Positions 1 through 9,262 of a DNA stretch of 64,000 nucleotides are shown here, in pieces; position 1 is the first letter of the stretch; each line of letters starts with the position of its first letter. The notes beneath the pieces were generated by a model. It did not search any database. It was not told the origin of the DNA and saw only the letters and a program-made list of their open reading frames with translations. Where the stretch lies: the NCBI RefSeq assembly GCF_020169335.1, contig NZ_JAIEZN010000001.1, positions 451,426 through 515,425 of the forward strand. The letters are read 5' to 3'. Made by a program: the position numbers and the translations under genes. This DNA comes from Devosia aquimaris (GTDB lineage: Bacteria > Pseudomonadota > Alphaproteobacteria > Rhizobiales > Devosiaceae).

Positions 1-484
1 GGCAGAACTGGGCCGCCATGGTCTCATCGAGCAGCTTGCCCAGCGAATAGGCGGACTCCGGCCGCGGATAATACTCCTCGTCTACCGGCGCATAGGGCGG
101 CGGCGTGTCGAACGGCAGGCCGAGCACGGTCTCGCTGGAGGCGATGACGACATTCTTGATGCCGGCAAGTCGGCAGGCCTCGAGCACGTTGTAGGTGCCC
201 GGCACATTGTTGGCGAAGGTTCTAGCGTTGCTGGCCAGGCCTGGTGCCGGAATGGCGGCCAGATGCACCACCGCATCAAACGGGCCGCCGCGCTCGTCTA
301 TGCCACCCAGAATGGCGGCGGCGACTTCGCCGAAATTGGCCAGATCAACCTTCACGCTCTTGCAGATCGGGTTGTTGAGCGGCGCCTGGTCGATATTGAG
401 CACGGCGCAGCCATGCTCCACCAGGTCGCGCAGCACGGCGCGCCCCAGCTTGCCGCTGCCACCCGTCACCAGCACCTTGCGCAT
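1..484 (-). CDS. NAD(P)-dependent SDR/epimerase family protein (3' end outside window)
   Basis: The gene reads leftward and is cut by the window edge, so only about 161 N-terminal residues are visible. A Rossmann nucleotide-binding motif TGGSGKLG lies at residues 7-14. A conserved acidic position ends the second strand (NID near 32), a VVHLAA strand sits near 72-77, and the active-site signature is Tyr146-x3-Lys150 (YSLGK) with Ser117/118 upstream. This pattern is that of extended short-chain dehydrogenases such as nucleotide-sugar epimerases and uronate dehydrogenase-like enzymes. The ATG at 484 is preceded by a good GAGGAG ribosome site. The substrate cannot be told from this half of the protein. 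Confidence 0.85.
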   Translation of the reverse strand, partial: MRKVLVTGGSGKLGRAVLRDLVEHGCAVLNIDQAPLNNPICKSVKVDLANFGEVAAAILGGIDERGGPFDAVVHLAAIPAPGLASNARTFANNVPGTYNVLEACRLAGIKNVVIASSETVLGLPFDTPPPYAPVDEEYYPRPESAYSLGKLLDETMAAQFC

Positions 485-688
485 ACCAACCTCCTCATTT
501 TGCAGGGGTTTCTTGCCCCGATTGACCACAAGGTTTGCATGGTTCGCCCCCGCTGCCAAGCCGCTCACGGGCGCGGCATTGGCCGGGTGCCGTCGATGAA
601 CCCAATCTGAACGGCGATCTCAGCATGGGTTCAAATGGGGCAGGGCATTGTCGGGTCATGGATCGCAACGCTCTTGAGGGAGAGACAA

Positions 689-874
689 ATGACCAAGCAG
701 CAGGAAAAAGTTCTCGTCGCCGCCCTGTGCGGACTGGTGATCAGCGCCGTGGCCGCCTATGCCGTGCAGCCCGCCGTCGCCAGCATGCGCAGCAGCGACC
801 GCATTGCCCCCTATGCCAGCAGCCACAGTGGTCAGGTTCTCAAGCTCAACCTCTGGTCCTCGACCAACCGCTGA
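689..874 (+). CDS. small membrane or secreted protein, 61 aa, unknown function
   Basis: This short frame starts at ATG 689 behind a GAGGGAG ribosome site and stops at 874. The N terminus is basic and lysine-rich (MTKQQEK) and is followed by one hydrophobic stretch at about residues 7-30. The rest, about 30 residues, is polar and Ser/Arg-rich, as in a one-pass or secreted peptide. A longer in-frame reading from 635 exists but lacks a ribosome site. I do not recognise a family. It stands alone between the divergent SDR gene and the asparaginase gene. Confidence 0.45.
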   Translation: MTKQQEKVLVAALCGLVISAVAAYAVQPAVASMRSSDRIAPYASSHSGQVLKLNLWSSTNR

Positions 875-996
875 TCCCTTCGATCCGGCGCAATCGCAGA
901 CCCTGACGTGCCGTGCCGACCTCCAGCCTCCCATGCACTGTTGACTTTTCCGGTCCTGCGCTGTGATGAAGACAGCCTGGACCGGAGTTTTTTGTC

Positions 997-2001
997 ATGG
1001 ATGCAAACCCCATTCTCGCCGAGACCATTCGTGGCAATTGGGTCGAGAACCGCCATCGCGGCGCCTTTGCGGTGATGGATGCCGACGGCAAGATCATCGC
1101 CTCGGCCGGTGACATCGAGCGCGCCATTTTCCCGCGCTCGGCCATCAAGTCCATGCAGGCCCTGCCCATCTTCGCGCAGCATGCCGAAGACAAGTTCCAC
1201 CACACCTCGGCCGAACTGGCCCTCGCCTGCGCCTCCCATCATGGCGAGGACGACCATGTGGCGACCGCCAGCGGCCTGCTGGCCAAGCTGGGCCTGTCTG
1301 TGGCTGATCTCGAATGCGGCGCCCACCCGCCCACCAATGCCGCCGCCCGCGACGCCCTGCGCGCCCAGGGGCTCGAGCCCAGCGCGCTGCACAACAATTG
1401 CTCGGGCAAGCACTCGGGCATGCTGAGCGTTGCCCTGGCCATGGGCGTTTCACCCGTGGGCTATGTCGACCGCGAGCACGCCGTGCAGAAGCAGGTCCGG
1501 GCGGCCGTTGAGGCGGTGATCGGCGAGCCGCTGACAGAGGGCAAGTGCGGCACCGACGGTTGTTCCATCCCCACGTTCGCCGCGCCCCTGCGCGCCTTCG
1601 CCTTCGGCTTTGCCCGCATGGCCACAGGCAAGGGCCTGCCGCCCGATCTTGCCGCAGCGGCCCGCCGACTGTTTGACGCCGCCACCGCCCACCCGCATCT
1701 CGTTGCCGGCACCGACCATGCCGACACCCAGCTGATGAGCGTCTTCAAGGGGCGCTTGATGCAAAAGGTGGGCGCCGAAGGCGTGCAATGCGGCGCCATT
1801 CGCGACAAGGGCTGGGGCTATGCCCTCAAGTGCGACGACGGCAATATCGCGGCGTCGCAGGCGATGCTGGCGGGCCTTCTGCTCAAGATCGCGGATCCCG
1901 ACCAGGAGCAGCGCCTGGTGCTGGAGCGTCTGGCCCACCAGCCCATCCGCAGCGTGCGCGGCGCGCATGTCGGCGAACTGCGGGCTGCGGCAGCCGTCTG
2001 A
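997..2001 (+). CDS. L-asparaginase, Rhizobium etli type II (ReAV-like, class 3)
   Basis: This enzyme hydrolyses L-asparagine to aspartate and ammonia. At 334 aa it is family-sized, and it aligns without gaps to the numbering of the structurally known R. etli enzyme ReAV over its first 190 residues. The catalytic Ser-Lys pair is Ser48/Lys51 (RSAIKSMQ), the second serine is Ser80, and the zinc ligands are Cys135 and Lys138 (NNCSGKHSG) and Cys189. The C-terminal half keeps EGVQCG and LKCDDG. There is no signal peptide, so it is cytoplasmic. This family is unrelated to E. coli AnsA/AnsB. It is a single gene followed by a convergent gene 10 bp away. Confidence 0.9.
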   Translation: MDANPILAETIRGNWVENRHRGAFAVMDADGKIIASAGDIERAIFPRSAIKSMQALPIFAQHAEDKFHHTSAELALACASHHGEDDHVATASGLLAKLGLSVADLECGAHPPTNAAARDALRAQGLEPSALHNNCSGKHSGMLSVALAMGVSPVGYVDREHAVQKQVRAAVEAVIGEPLTEGKCGTDGCSIPTFAAPLRAFAFGFARMATGKGLPPDLAAAARRLFDAATAHPHLVAGTDHADTQLMSVFKGRLMQKVGAEGVQCGAIRDKGWGYALKCDDGNIAASQAMLAGLLLKIADPDQEQRLVLERLAHQPIRSVRGAHVGELRAAAAV

Positions 2002-2010
2002 TCTCAACCC

Positions 2011-3312
2011 TCAGCGGTCAAAGCGCACATTGGGATGGTCGGCTGCGTGGCCGGCCAGGTCGGGCTCGACAATGTCCTTCCACGCCAACCCGGCAATCTC
2101 GTGCTGCGCCTCCGAGACGCTATTGCCGGACACGGTGACGGCGCCCGCGCCATCTACCACACTGACGCCAATGCCGATCAGGCATTTGGACACCACATTG
2201 CCGGTGATGGCCACATTGCGCAGATAGGGCCCATAGCCGGCGCCGATCCCGACGCCGGGCACATTCTCCACCGTATTGCCGGAGATGGCGGTGTCCGCCT
2301 CGGCATAGATGCCCAGCGGAATGGTGTCCGGATTGACCGCCGACATCGGGGTGATGTTGCGGACCAGATTGCCCATGCACACGGCCAGCGCACCGCCAAC
2401 GTCCAGATTGGTGATCGAAATGCCGGTCGCTGCGCCATCGATGATGTTGTTGGCGATGATCGAACCGGAGAACTCGAACTCCGAAAAGATCGCCACTTCG
2501 CCTGATCGCAAACAGGTATTGCCGCTCACCTGGCTGTTGCGCGCAGCGTTGAGCCGGACGGCCGTAAAGGCGCAATCGCTCAAGTGGTTGTTGGCAACGA
2601 TCACTGCGTCAGCCCGGAAGATGTTGATGCCATTGCCGTTCTGGCCATTGCCGCCCTCGCGCCAGTCAATATTGCTGATGGTGTTGTCCACCACGCTCGA
2701 GCCGTCGTTGCCGGCTTCGCTGCGCCAGATGCGCACCCCGGCATTGCCGCAATAGTCGATGCGATTGCCCGAGATCATCAGCCCGCGACTGTCCATCGCA
2801 TGGATGGCCGCATCGCCCATTTCGGTGAAATGGCAGGCAGTGATGGTGACGCTGGCGTCGCTGATGGCAATGCCGACACCGCTGTTGCGGAAGCGGCAAC
2901 CCTCCAGGCGGATGTCGTCGCTGGCGCCGATCGTGAGTGCGGTGGTGCCACCCGAAAAGCCCACATCACGGATCACCAGGCTGCCCCGGTCTGCAACGCT
3001 GATGCCTGCGCCGTCGCCGAGCTGCGCGATTTCCGTGCTGCCTGGTGTGCCGGTGATCACCATATTGCCCGGCAGGTCCAGCCCCTGCACCCGGATCGTG
3101 CCAGGCGGCAGGCGCAGCGATTGGCCACTGGCCGCGGCCTGGTCCAGTGCCGCCTGCAGGGTTGCGCCCTGATCATCACCGCTGTCGCCGACAACGCCCA
3201 GCGTGGTCGCGTCCAGCACGTCGGCTGCGCGCGCCACGGCGGGAAGCAGCACCAGGGCAGAAGCGGCGCCGGTCATGGCGCTGCGGCGGGTCAGCTTGGG
3301 GAATTGGGTCAT
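2011..3312 (-). CDS. Tat-exported right-handed beta-helix repeat protein (TIGR03808-like)
   Basis: The start at ATG 3312 gives a 433-residue protein beginning with a twin-arginine signal (KLTRRSAMTGA, then a hydrophobic run to AVARA), so folded export by Tat is expected. The mature part is a chain of short repeats rich in N/G/I (for example ISGNRID, VVDNTISN, IIANNIID, AITGNVVS) typical of a parallel beta-helix with pectate-lyase-like PbH1 turns. The family is the uncharacterised Tat-linked repeat proteins common in Rhizobiales. An upstream in-frame ATG would add 14 residues ahead of the signal and is less likely. A polysaccharide-binding or lyase role is possible, but no catalytic residues can be assigned. 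Confidence 0.8.
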   Translation of the reverse strand: MTQFPKLTRRSAMTGAASALVLLPAVARAADVLDATTLGVVGDSGDDQGATLQAALDQAAASGQSLRLPPGTIRVQGLDLPGNMVITGTPGSTEIAQLGDGAGISVADRGSLVIRDVGFSGGTTALTIGASDDIRLEGCRFRNSGVGIAISDASVTITACHFTEMGDAAIHAMDSRGLMISGNRIDYCGNAGVRIWRSEAGNDGSSVVDNTISNIDWREGGNGQNGNGINIFRADAVIVANNHLSDCAFTAVRLNAARNSQVSGNTCLRSGEVAIFSEFEFSGSIIANNIIDGAATGISITNLDVGGALAVCMGNLVRNITPMSAVNPDTIPLGIYAEADTAISGNTVENVPGVGIGAGYGPYLRNVAITGNVVSKCLIGIGVSVVDGAGAVTVSGNSVSEAQHEIAGLAWKDIVEPDLAGHAADHPNVRFDR

Positions 3313-3429
3313 GATGCCATCATGCCCCAAGCGCACCGCATGCGCCATTGACATTGGAAAACAGAGTTACGAGTTGTCCCCCGGCCGCCATGACGTCTAT
3401 AAGAACGCAGTTTCCAGGGGTGCCGGACC

Positions 3430-4929
3430 ATGCTCGTTGACGACAAGATCTTCCTCGGAACCAGCACCCAGCCGGAATATCTCGTCCTGAAATATGGCAA
3501 CCGGCACGGGCTGATTACCGGGGCCACCGGCACCGGCAAGACGGTGAGCCTGCAGGTGCTGGCAGAGGGTTTCTCCGCCGCCGGCGTGCCGGTGTTTGCC
3601 GCGGACATCAAGGGCGATCTCTCCGGCGTCGCCAACATGGGCCATGCCAAATCCTGGCAGACCCAGCGCGCCCAGGAGATCGGCTTCACCGAGTTCAGCG
3701 ATGCGCAGTTCCCCGTGATCTTCTGGGATCTGTTCGGGCGCCAGGGCCACCCCATCCGCGCCACCATTTCGGAAATGGGCGCCTTGCTGCTCAGCCGCAT
3801 GCTCGAGCTCAATGACACCCAGGAAGGCGTGCTCAACATTGCCTTCAAGGTGGCTGACGACGAAGGCCTGCTGCTGCTCGACCTGAAAGATCTGCGCGCC
3901 CTTTTGGTGGATCTGCAGAACCGGGCCAAGGAAATCTCGACCCAATACGGCAATGTCACCACGGCCTCGATCGGCGCCATCCAGCGTGCCTTGCTGGTGC
4001 TTGAGCAACAGGGCGCCGAGAACTTCTTTGGTGAGCGGGCGCTCGACATCAACGACCTCATGCGCACCGATCGCGATGGGCGCGGCTTCATCTCCATTCT
4101 TGCCGCCGACGAGCTGATGCGCGCGCCGCGCCTCTACGCGACCTTCCTGCTGTGGATGCTCTCGGAGTTGTTTGAGGAACTGCCCGAAGTGGGCGATCCA
4201 GACAAACCCAAGATGGTGTTCTTCTTCGATGAGGCGCATCTGCTGTTCGACGATGCGCCCAAGGCCCTGATCGACAAGGTTGAACAGGTCGTGCGCCTGG
4301 TGCGCTCCAAGGGCGTGGGCGTCTATTTCGTCACCCAGAACCCGGTTGATATTCCGGAGACGGTGTTGGCGCAGCTGGGCAACCGCATCCAGCATGCCCT
4401 GCGCGCCTATACGCCGCGCGAGCAGAAGGCTGTGCGTGTTGCCGCCGAGACTTTCCGTCCCAATCCGGCGTTCTCGACAGAAGACGTGATCACCGAGTTG
4501 GGCATAGGCGAGGCCCTGGTGTCGGTGCTCGAAGCCAAGGGTGTGCCGTCTATGGTCGGCCGGACGCTGATCAGGCCGCCCTCGGCCCAGGTTGGTCCGA
4601 TTCTGCCCGAGGAGCGCCGCAGCTATATCGCCAATTCGCCCGTCGCCGGCGTCTATGACACGCCGGTCGATCGTGATTCCGCCTTCGAAGTGCTGGCTCG
4701 CCGGGCCCGTGACAAGCAGCTGGCCGAAGAGCGCCAGCAGCGTGAGGAAGAAGACGCCAAGGCGGCCCAGAAGGCCGAGCGCCGCTATCAGGATGATCGC
4801 CCCGTGCGCCGCTCGACGCGGCAGACACCGGCCGAGGCAGCCATGTACTCCCTGGCGCGCACGGTCGCCAACCGGCTGGGAAGCGCGCTGGTGCGCGGCA
4901 TTCTCGGCAGCCTCAAGCGGGGGCGATAA
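3430..4929 (+). CDS. HerA-like ATPase/helicase (DUF853, YjgR family)
   Basis: This 499-aa cytoplasmic P-loop ATPase has Walker A GATGTGKT at residues 31-38 and a Walker B-like FFFDEAH at about 264-270. A conserved region (ADIKGDLSG at 58-66 and FWDLFG near 98) is typical of DUF853 proteins. The C-terminal third is charged and probably coiled (residues about 430-470, many E/R/Q). Relatives such as E. coli YjgR resemble the FtsK/HerA DNA-translocase superfamily, but their cellular role is poorly known. The next gene starts 6 bp after the stop, so the two are probably co-transcribed. Confidence 0.85.
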   Translation: MLVDDKIFLGTSTQPEYLVLKYGNRHGLITGATGTGKTVSLQVLAEGFSAAGVPVFAADIKGDLSGVANMGHAKSWQTQRAQEIGFTEFSDAQFPVIFWDLFGRQGHPIRATISEMGALLLSRMLELNDTQEGVLNIAFKVADDEGLLLLDLKDLRALLVDLQNRAKEISTQYGNVTTASIGAIQRALLVLEQQGAENFFGERALDINDLMRTDRDGRGFISILAADELMRAPRLYATFLLWMLSELFEELPEVGDPDKPKMVFFFDEAHLLFDDAPKALIDKVEQVVRLVRSKGVGVYFVTQNPVDIPETVLAQLGNRIQHALRAYTPREQKAVRVAAETFRPNPAFSTEDVITELGIGEALVSVLEAKGVPSMVGRTLIRPPSAQVGPILPEERRSYIANSPVAGVYDTPVDRDSAFEVLARRARDKQLAEERQQREEEDAKAAQKAERRYQDDRPVRRSTRQTPAEAAMYSLARTVANRLGSALVRGILGSLKRGR

Positions 4930-4934
4930 ACCAG

Positions 4935-5495
4935 ATGGACAGCTCAACAACGCCCGTCGTTCTGGCGGTATTTGCCGCCAACAAGGGCCCTGGGGACCCT
5001 GAACGCGCTTCCCTGATGAGCCAGGCCGGCACCTACCTGGCCAAGCGCGGCGCCCGGCTGATCTGCTTGGCTGAAAACGGCATCATCCCCATTCCGCTTA
5101 TTACCGCGGCTCGCGCCGCTGGCGGCCAGGTGCAGATTGTCGGCGATGCCAGCAGCGTGCTGCCGCCGGCCCTGTCTGGCGTGACCATCGAAATTCTGCC
5201 AACCCAGGCCGAGCGTTTTGCGCGCATCGCTGAGCTGGCCCAGGGTCTGGTGGCGCTGCCGGGCTCACTCGCCTCGGCGTCGGGACTGTTTGGCACCTGG
5301 GCGGCCGCCCGGGCCAGCGCCCGTCCAATCCCGGTGGTCATGCTCAATCGCCACAAAGCCTTCGAGGTCATGCGCGGCTATGCTGCCGACGTTCTGTCGC
5401 CAGGCCTGCCGGGTCATGAACGGGCTATCCAGTTCGCCGATACCGTCGAGGATCTGTGGAGCCGCATCAGCCGGCTGGTGCTGGAGTCCCGCTAG
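4935..5495 (+). CDS. LOG-family-like Rossmann protein with degenerate active motif
   Basis: The 186-aa protein has the layout of LOG/lysine-decarboxylase-like proteins: an N-terminal VFAANKG loop, an ICLAENG strand, LVALPGS in the middle and a PIPVVMLN strand. The family hallmark PGGxGTxxE, which binds the phosphoribosyl substrate, is replaced by LPGSLASASGLF at about residues 109-120, without the GT and Glu. It is therefore probably not an active cytokinin-riboside phosphoribohydrolase. The start is an ATG 6 bp after the HerA-like gene. The assignment rests on strand pattern and motif position, not a search. Confidence 0.5.
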   Translation: MDSSTTPVVLAVFAANKGPGDPERASLMSQAGTYLAKRGARLICLAENGIIPIPLITAARAAGGQVQIVGDASSVLPPALSGVTIEILPTQAERFARIAELAQGLVALPGSLASASGLFGTWAAARASARPIPVVMLNRHKAFEVMRGYAADVLSPGLPGHERAIQFADTVEDLWSRISRLVLESR

Positions 5496-5531
5496 GCGAA
5501 GTCTGGCGACGAGCCGGCTTGGTCGCTTCGG

Positions 5532-6077
5532 TTAGCCTTCAAGGCCGGGATGCTGCGGCTTGCGCCGGTCGGGAAACAGCGACACCACATTGTCGGTCGC
5601 GCGGCGGACGGGAACCGGCTGCGGCACCGGCGTGGTCACGCGATTGCGCCGCTCTGGACCGCGATAGCCGCCGAGCACGCCCACAACGCTGCGGGTGCGC
5701 AGGCGAGCCTGGATGCGCTGCAGCAGGTGGCGTGGCGACATCGGCTTGATGATGACTTCGTCAATGCCCGCGCTGATGGCCTGGTGGCGCATCGGGGCGG
5801 TGATCTGTCGGGTGAGCGCGATGACCGGCACGTCCTGACTGATCAGACCGGCATTGAGCCGAATGCCCTCGACCATCTCATGGGCCGGCTGGCCTTCGCG
5901 GTCGAAGTCACACACCAGCATGTCCACAGGGGCAATGCGCATATAGGCAAGCAGCTCGATCTCGGTGTCGAAGACCCGAACCTTGAGGCGTGAGTCACCG
6001 GCCACCACCATCGCCAGCAGGGACGACAGGGCAGGGTTTGCCGCAATGATGGCAATGACCTTGGCGGTTTCGGACAC
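5532..6077 (-). CDS. stand-alone response-regulator receiver protein
   Basis: This 181-aa protein is one CheY-like receiver domain (about residues 5-125) plus a basic tail with a GPERR motif and a C-terminal FPDRRKP. Asp57 (LVCDFD) is in the phospho-acceptor position and Lys in VIIKPMS matches the conserved lysine. The usual acidic pair near the N terminus is missing (IIAANPA instead of a DD motif), so Mg2+-dependent phosphorylation may be weakened. Translation starts at GTG 6077 with a strong GAGGGA site 5 bp away. No cognate kinase is adjacent. Tails of this kind occur in alphaproteobacterial receiver proteins, but the output is unknown. Confidence 0.75.
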   Translation of the reverse strand: MSETAKVIAIIAANPALSSLLAMVVAGDSRLKVRVFDTEIELLAYMRIAPVDMLVCDFDREGQPAHEMVEGIRLNAGLISQDVPVIALTRQITAPMRHQAISAGIDEVIIKPMSPRHLLQRIQARLRTRSVVGVLGGYRGPERRNRVTTPVPQPVPVRRATDNVVSLFPDRRKPQHPGLEG

Positions 6078-6094
6078 GGGACTCCCTCACATTA

Positions 6095-6109
6095 TGAACA
6101 TTTCGTTAA
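6095..6109. promoter_or_regulatory. possible CtrA box upstream of the receiver gene
   Basis: The site reads TGAA-N7-TTAA, one mismatch from the palindromic CtrA consensus TTAA-N7-TTAA. It lies 18 bp upstream of the GTG start of the receiver gene. This is a motif match only; one-mismatch sites occur by chance. Confidence 0.3.
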
Positions 6110-6180
6110 CATGGGAGAGCGGGCTGTAGAAGGGGGCGGGTTGGGAATGGCTAATTTCCCGGGGAAAAGCGCCACCCTCC

Positions 6181-6219
6181 AAAAAGCGAACCCCGCCGGC
6201 AGTTGCCTGCCAGCGGGGT
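6181..6219 (-). terminator. intrinsic terminator of sodB
   Basis: Read on the minus strand, a 13-bp GC-rich stem (6207-6219 with 6190-6202, one G-U pair) with a short GCAA loop is followed by GTTCGC and a run of five T. It lies about 30 bp past the sodB stop. Confidence 0.85.
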
Positions 6220-6250
6220 CCAATTGCAAACCGATATGGTGGTCGGATGC

Positions 6251-6856
6251 TTACTTGGCTTCTTCGAACATCAGCTCGACATGTTCCCAGTTCACCAGAT
6301 TGTCGAACCAGGCTTCCAGGTACTTCGGACGCGCGTTGCGGTAGTCGATGTAGTAGGAGTGCTCCCACACGTCGACGCCCAGCAGCGGATGTCCACCGTG
6401 CACCAGCGGCGATTCGCCATTGGCGGTCTTGGTGACTTCCAGCTTGCCGTTCTTCAGCGACAGCCAGGCCCAGCCGCTGCCGAACTGGCTGGTGCCGGCG
6501 GCGATGAAATCGGCGCGGAACTTGTCAAAGCCACCCAGATCGGATTCGATGGCTGCCTGCAGCTTGCCGGGGAGCTTGTTGCCGCCGCCATTGGGCTTCA
6601 TCCAGTTCCAGAAGTGCACGTGGTTGTAGTGCTGGCCGGCGTTGTTGAACAGCGGCGCGTTCTTGCCGAAGGCTTCCTTGACGATGTCTTCGAGCGGCAG
6701 GATTTCCAGGCCCGAGCCTTCCAGCAGCTTCTCGCCATTGGTCACATAGGCCTGGTGGTGCTTGTCGTGATGGTATTCCAGCGTTTCGGCCGACATGTAG
6801 GGACCCAGCGCATCATAGGCATAGGGCAGGGGCGGCAGGGTGAACTTGGTCGACAT
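6251..6856 (-). CDS. sodB: superoxide dismutase, Fe type
   Basis: This enzyme dismutates superoxide to O2 and H2O2 in the cytoplasm. The 201-aa protein carries the four metal ligands His29 (EYHHDKHH), His79 (YNHVHFW), Asp162 and His166 (DVWEHSYY). Gln75 in NNAGQ is where Fe enzymes place their second-shell glutamine, and the Mn-type Gln of the ANQDSP loop is Gly here (ANGESP), which favours Fe. The start at ATG 6856 has a GGAGGC ribosome site; an in-frame extension to 6934 is not supported. Its own terminator follows. The gene upstream on the same strand is oligopeptidase B, 78 bp away. Confidence 0.95.
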   Translation of the reverse strand: MSTKFTLPPLPYAYDALGPYMSAETLEYHHDKHHQAYVTNGEKLLEGSGLEILPLEDIVKEAFGKNAPLFNNAGQHYNHVHFWNWMKPNGGGNKLPGKLQAAIESDLGGFDKFRADFIAAGTSQFGSGWAWLSLKNGKLEVTKTANGESPLVHGGHPLLGVDVWEHSYYIDYRNARPKYLEAWFDNLVNWEHVELMFEEAK

Positions 6857-6934
6857 GGTAGCCTCCATTGATAATGACGTGACGTCTGTGGGGGATAGTG
6901 AAACTGGTATATGGCGTTTTGATAGCGGCAACAA

Positions 6935-9031
6935 TTAGTTGCTTGGCAAACTTCCTTCCACGCCGACCGCATTCAGCGCAAAAGCGTAGCACATGGCCGT
7001 CTCCTTGAGGCGGTCAAAGCGGCCCGACGCGCCGCCGTGGCCGGCACCCATGTTGGTCCGCAAATAAAGCGGCGCAGAACCCGTGCGCACGGCTCGCAGG
7101 CGCGCCACCCATTTGGCCGGCTCCCAATAGGTCACCCGCGGATCGGTGAGCCCGGCCAGTGCAAAGATGGGCGGATAGTCCTTTGCGGCCACCTGCTCAT
7201 AGGGCGCATAGGCAGCAATGCGCCGATAGTCCTCGGCCGAGGCCAGCGGATTGCCCCATTCGGGCCATTCCGGCGGGGTCAGCGGCAGGGTTTCGTCCAG
7301 CATGGTATTGAGCACGTCCACGAACGGCACCTGCGCCAGAATACCAGCCCAGAGGTCTGGCCGCAGATTGGCGATGGCACCCATCAGCATGCCGCCCGCC
7401 GAGCCGCCCTGGGCGACGATGCGGCCCTTGGCGGTGAACTTCTCGGCAATCAGCATTTCGGCCGCGGCGATGAAGTCGGTGAAGGTATTGGTCTTGTTTT
7501 CGCGGCGGCCGCCGACATACCAGCGATAGCCCTTTTCCATGCCGCCACGAATGTGCGCGGTAGCATGGATGAAGCCGCGGTCGACCAGCGACAGCGCCGA
7601 GATCGAGAAATTGGACGGCATCGACATGCCATAGGCGCCATAGCCGTAGAGCAGGGCCGGGGCCGTGCCATCGAGCGGGGTTCCCTTGCGATAGAGCACC
7701 GTCACCGGCACCAGCTCGCCATCGCTGGCCTTGGCGAACAGGCGGCGCGTTTCATAGTCCGCCTTGTTGTGGCCCGAGGGCACTTCCTGCTCCTTGAGCA
7801 GCGTGCGCGTGCCGGTTTCGAGGTCCACGTCAAAGGTCTGCGAGGGCGTGGTGGGCGAGGAATAGGTAAGGCGGAACACCGAGGTGTCGAACTCGTAGCC
7901 CACGGACATGCCTAGGCTATAGGCCTCTTCCTCGAACCGCACGGTCTCTTCCTTGCCGGTGCGCAGATCGCGGACGACAATGCGCGGCAGGCCCTCGTGG
8001 CGCTCGAGGCGCAACAAATGGTTCTTGATCACGATGGTGTCGAGGATCAGCACGCCCTGCTGGTGCGGCACGAGATCGGTCCAGTTCTCGGCACCGGGAT
8101 TGTCGACCGGTGCCACGACGATCTTGAAGTCCTCGGCGCCATCGGCATTGGTGCGGATGAAGAGCTGGCCGTCGCGCTCCTCGATGTCATATTCGCGGTC
8201 GGTGACGCGGGGCGCGACAAGACGCGGTGCGCCACCCGTCTCGGCATCGATCAGCCAGCATTCGCTGGTCTGGTGATCATGCGCGTCGATGACAATGAAC
8301 TTGTCGCTCAGCGTGCGGCCAACACCGACGAAGAAGCCGGGGTCCTGCTCCTCGAAGATGATGGGGTCATTGGCCTGATCGGTGCCCAGAACATGCAGGC
8401 GCACGCGATAGGGGCGGTGGTTGTCGTCATATTCGGTGTAGTAGATCGACTTGCTGTCATTGCTCCAGACGTAGGAGCCGGCGGTATCGGCGATGACGTC
8501 TTGGCTGTCCACGCCGGTCGCCAGATCCCTGATGACAATGTCATAGTATTCCGAGCCTGCCCGGTCGGCGGCCCAGGCCAGCAGGTTGTGTGAGCGATCA
8601 TGCTCGGCGCCGGCAAAGCCGAAATAGCCGTCGCCAGCCTCGATATTGCAGTCCAGCAGCACGGTTTCCGGGCCACCTTCGCGAGCAGTGCGCACGATCA
8701 GCGGATACTGCTTGCCTTCCAGCATGCGCGAATTATAGGCGAACGGACCATCCGGGCTCGGGATGCCGCTGTCGTCTTCCTTGATGCGGCCGCGGATCTC
8801 CTTGTAGATCGTCTCCTGCAGCGCGGCGGTGGGCGTGCCGAAGGCAGCCTCGAAATAGCTGTTCTCGGCATCGAGATAGGCCCGGATTTCCGGATCCAGC
8901 GTCTCCGGCTTCTGCATGACCTCCTGCCAGTTCGGCGCGCGCAACCAGTGATAGGGATCGTCGCGCTCAATGCCGTGGAAGGAGACACGATGCGATTTCT
9001 TGGCGGCGACAGGCGGGACGGGCTTGGTCAT
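6935..9031 (-). CDS. ptrB: oligopeptidase B (S9 family serine peptidase)
   Basis: This cytoplasmic peptidase cleaves short peptides after Arg/Lys. From ATG 9031 it is 698 aa. The N-terminal part holds the conserved DPYHWLR entry and a beta-propeller; the C-terminal part is an alpha/beta hydrolase. The catalytic triad is Ser544 (GGSAGG), Asp630 (GLTDPRV) and His665 (AGHGG), with spacing nearly identical to E. coli oligopeptidase B (532/617/652). The Glu-rich region with GGMEKGY and the WPEWGNP segment fit the family. A start 14 codons further upstream is possible but has no better ribosome site. Confidence 0.93.
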   Translation of the reverse strand: MTKPVPPVAAKKSHRVSFHGIERDDPYHWLRAPNWQEVMQKPETLDPEIRAYLDAENSYFEAAFGTPTAALQETIYKEIRGRIKEDDSGIPSPDGPFAYNSRMLEGKQYPLIVRTAREGGPETVLLDCNIEAGDGYFGFAGAEHDRSHNLLAWAADRAGSEYYDIVIRDLATGVDSQDVIADTAGSYVWSNDSKSIYYTEYDDNHRPYRVRLHVLGTDQANDPIIFEEQDPGFFVGVGRTLSDKFIVIDAHDHQTSECWLIDAETGGAPRLVAPRVTDREYDIEERDGQLFIRTNADGAEDFKIVVAPVDNPGAENWTDLVPHQQGVLILDTIVIKNHLLRLERHEGLPRIVVRDLRTGKEETVRFEEEAYSLGMSVGYEFDTSVFRLTYSSPTTPSQTFDVDLETGTRTLLKEQEVPSGHNKADYETRRLFAKASDGELVPVTVLYRKGTPLDGTAPALLYGYGAYGMSMPSNFSISALSLVDRGFIHATAHIRGGMEKGYRWYVGGRRENKTNTFTDFIAAAEMLIAEKFTAKGRIVAQGGSAGGMLMGAIANLRPDLWAGILAQVPFVDVLNTMLDETLPLTPPEWPEWGNPLASAEDYRRIAAYAPYEQVAAKDYPPIFALAGLTDPRVTYWEPAKWVARLRAVRTGSAPLYLRTNMGAGHGGASGRFDRLKETAMCYAFALNAVGVEGSLPSN

Positions 9032-9262
9032 GAAACGATCCGGGCTCAGGGCAGGTGGCGGGCCGGCAAACACCGGATGGCCCGCAGGAAACCAGCTGAC
9101 ACATAGGGCGGGTGCGCGCCGAATGCCAGCCCGGCGATTTCCCCAGCAGATACTGACACATCGTCGCGCTCTGTCCGTTTTGCCTTGTCCATGGACGATC
9201 TATGGTTAAGGTCGCACCGGAAAAGGACTGCCGAAGGTCCGCATTGGACGGGAGAATGCAAG

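Noticed and set aside
3397-4950. Long antisense open frame opposite the HerA-like gene
   Set aside because: High-GC codon bias opens antisense frames. The product has no domain features, while the plus strand has Walker motifs.
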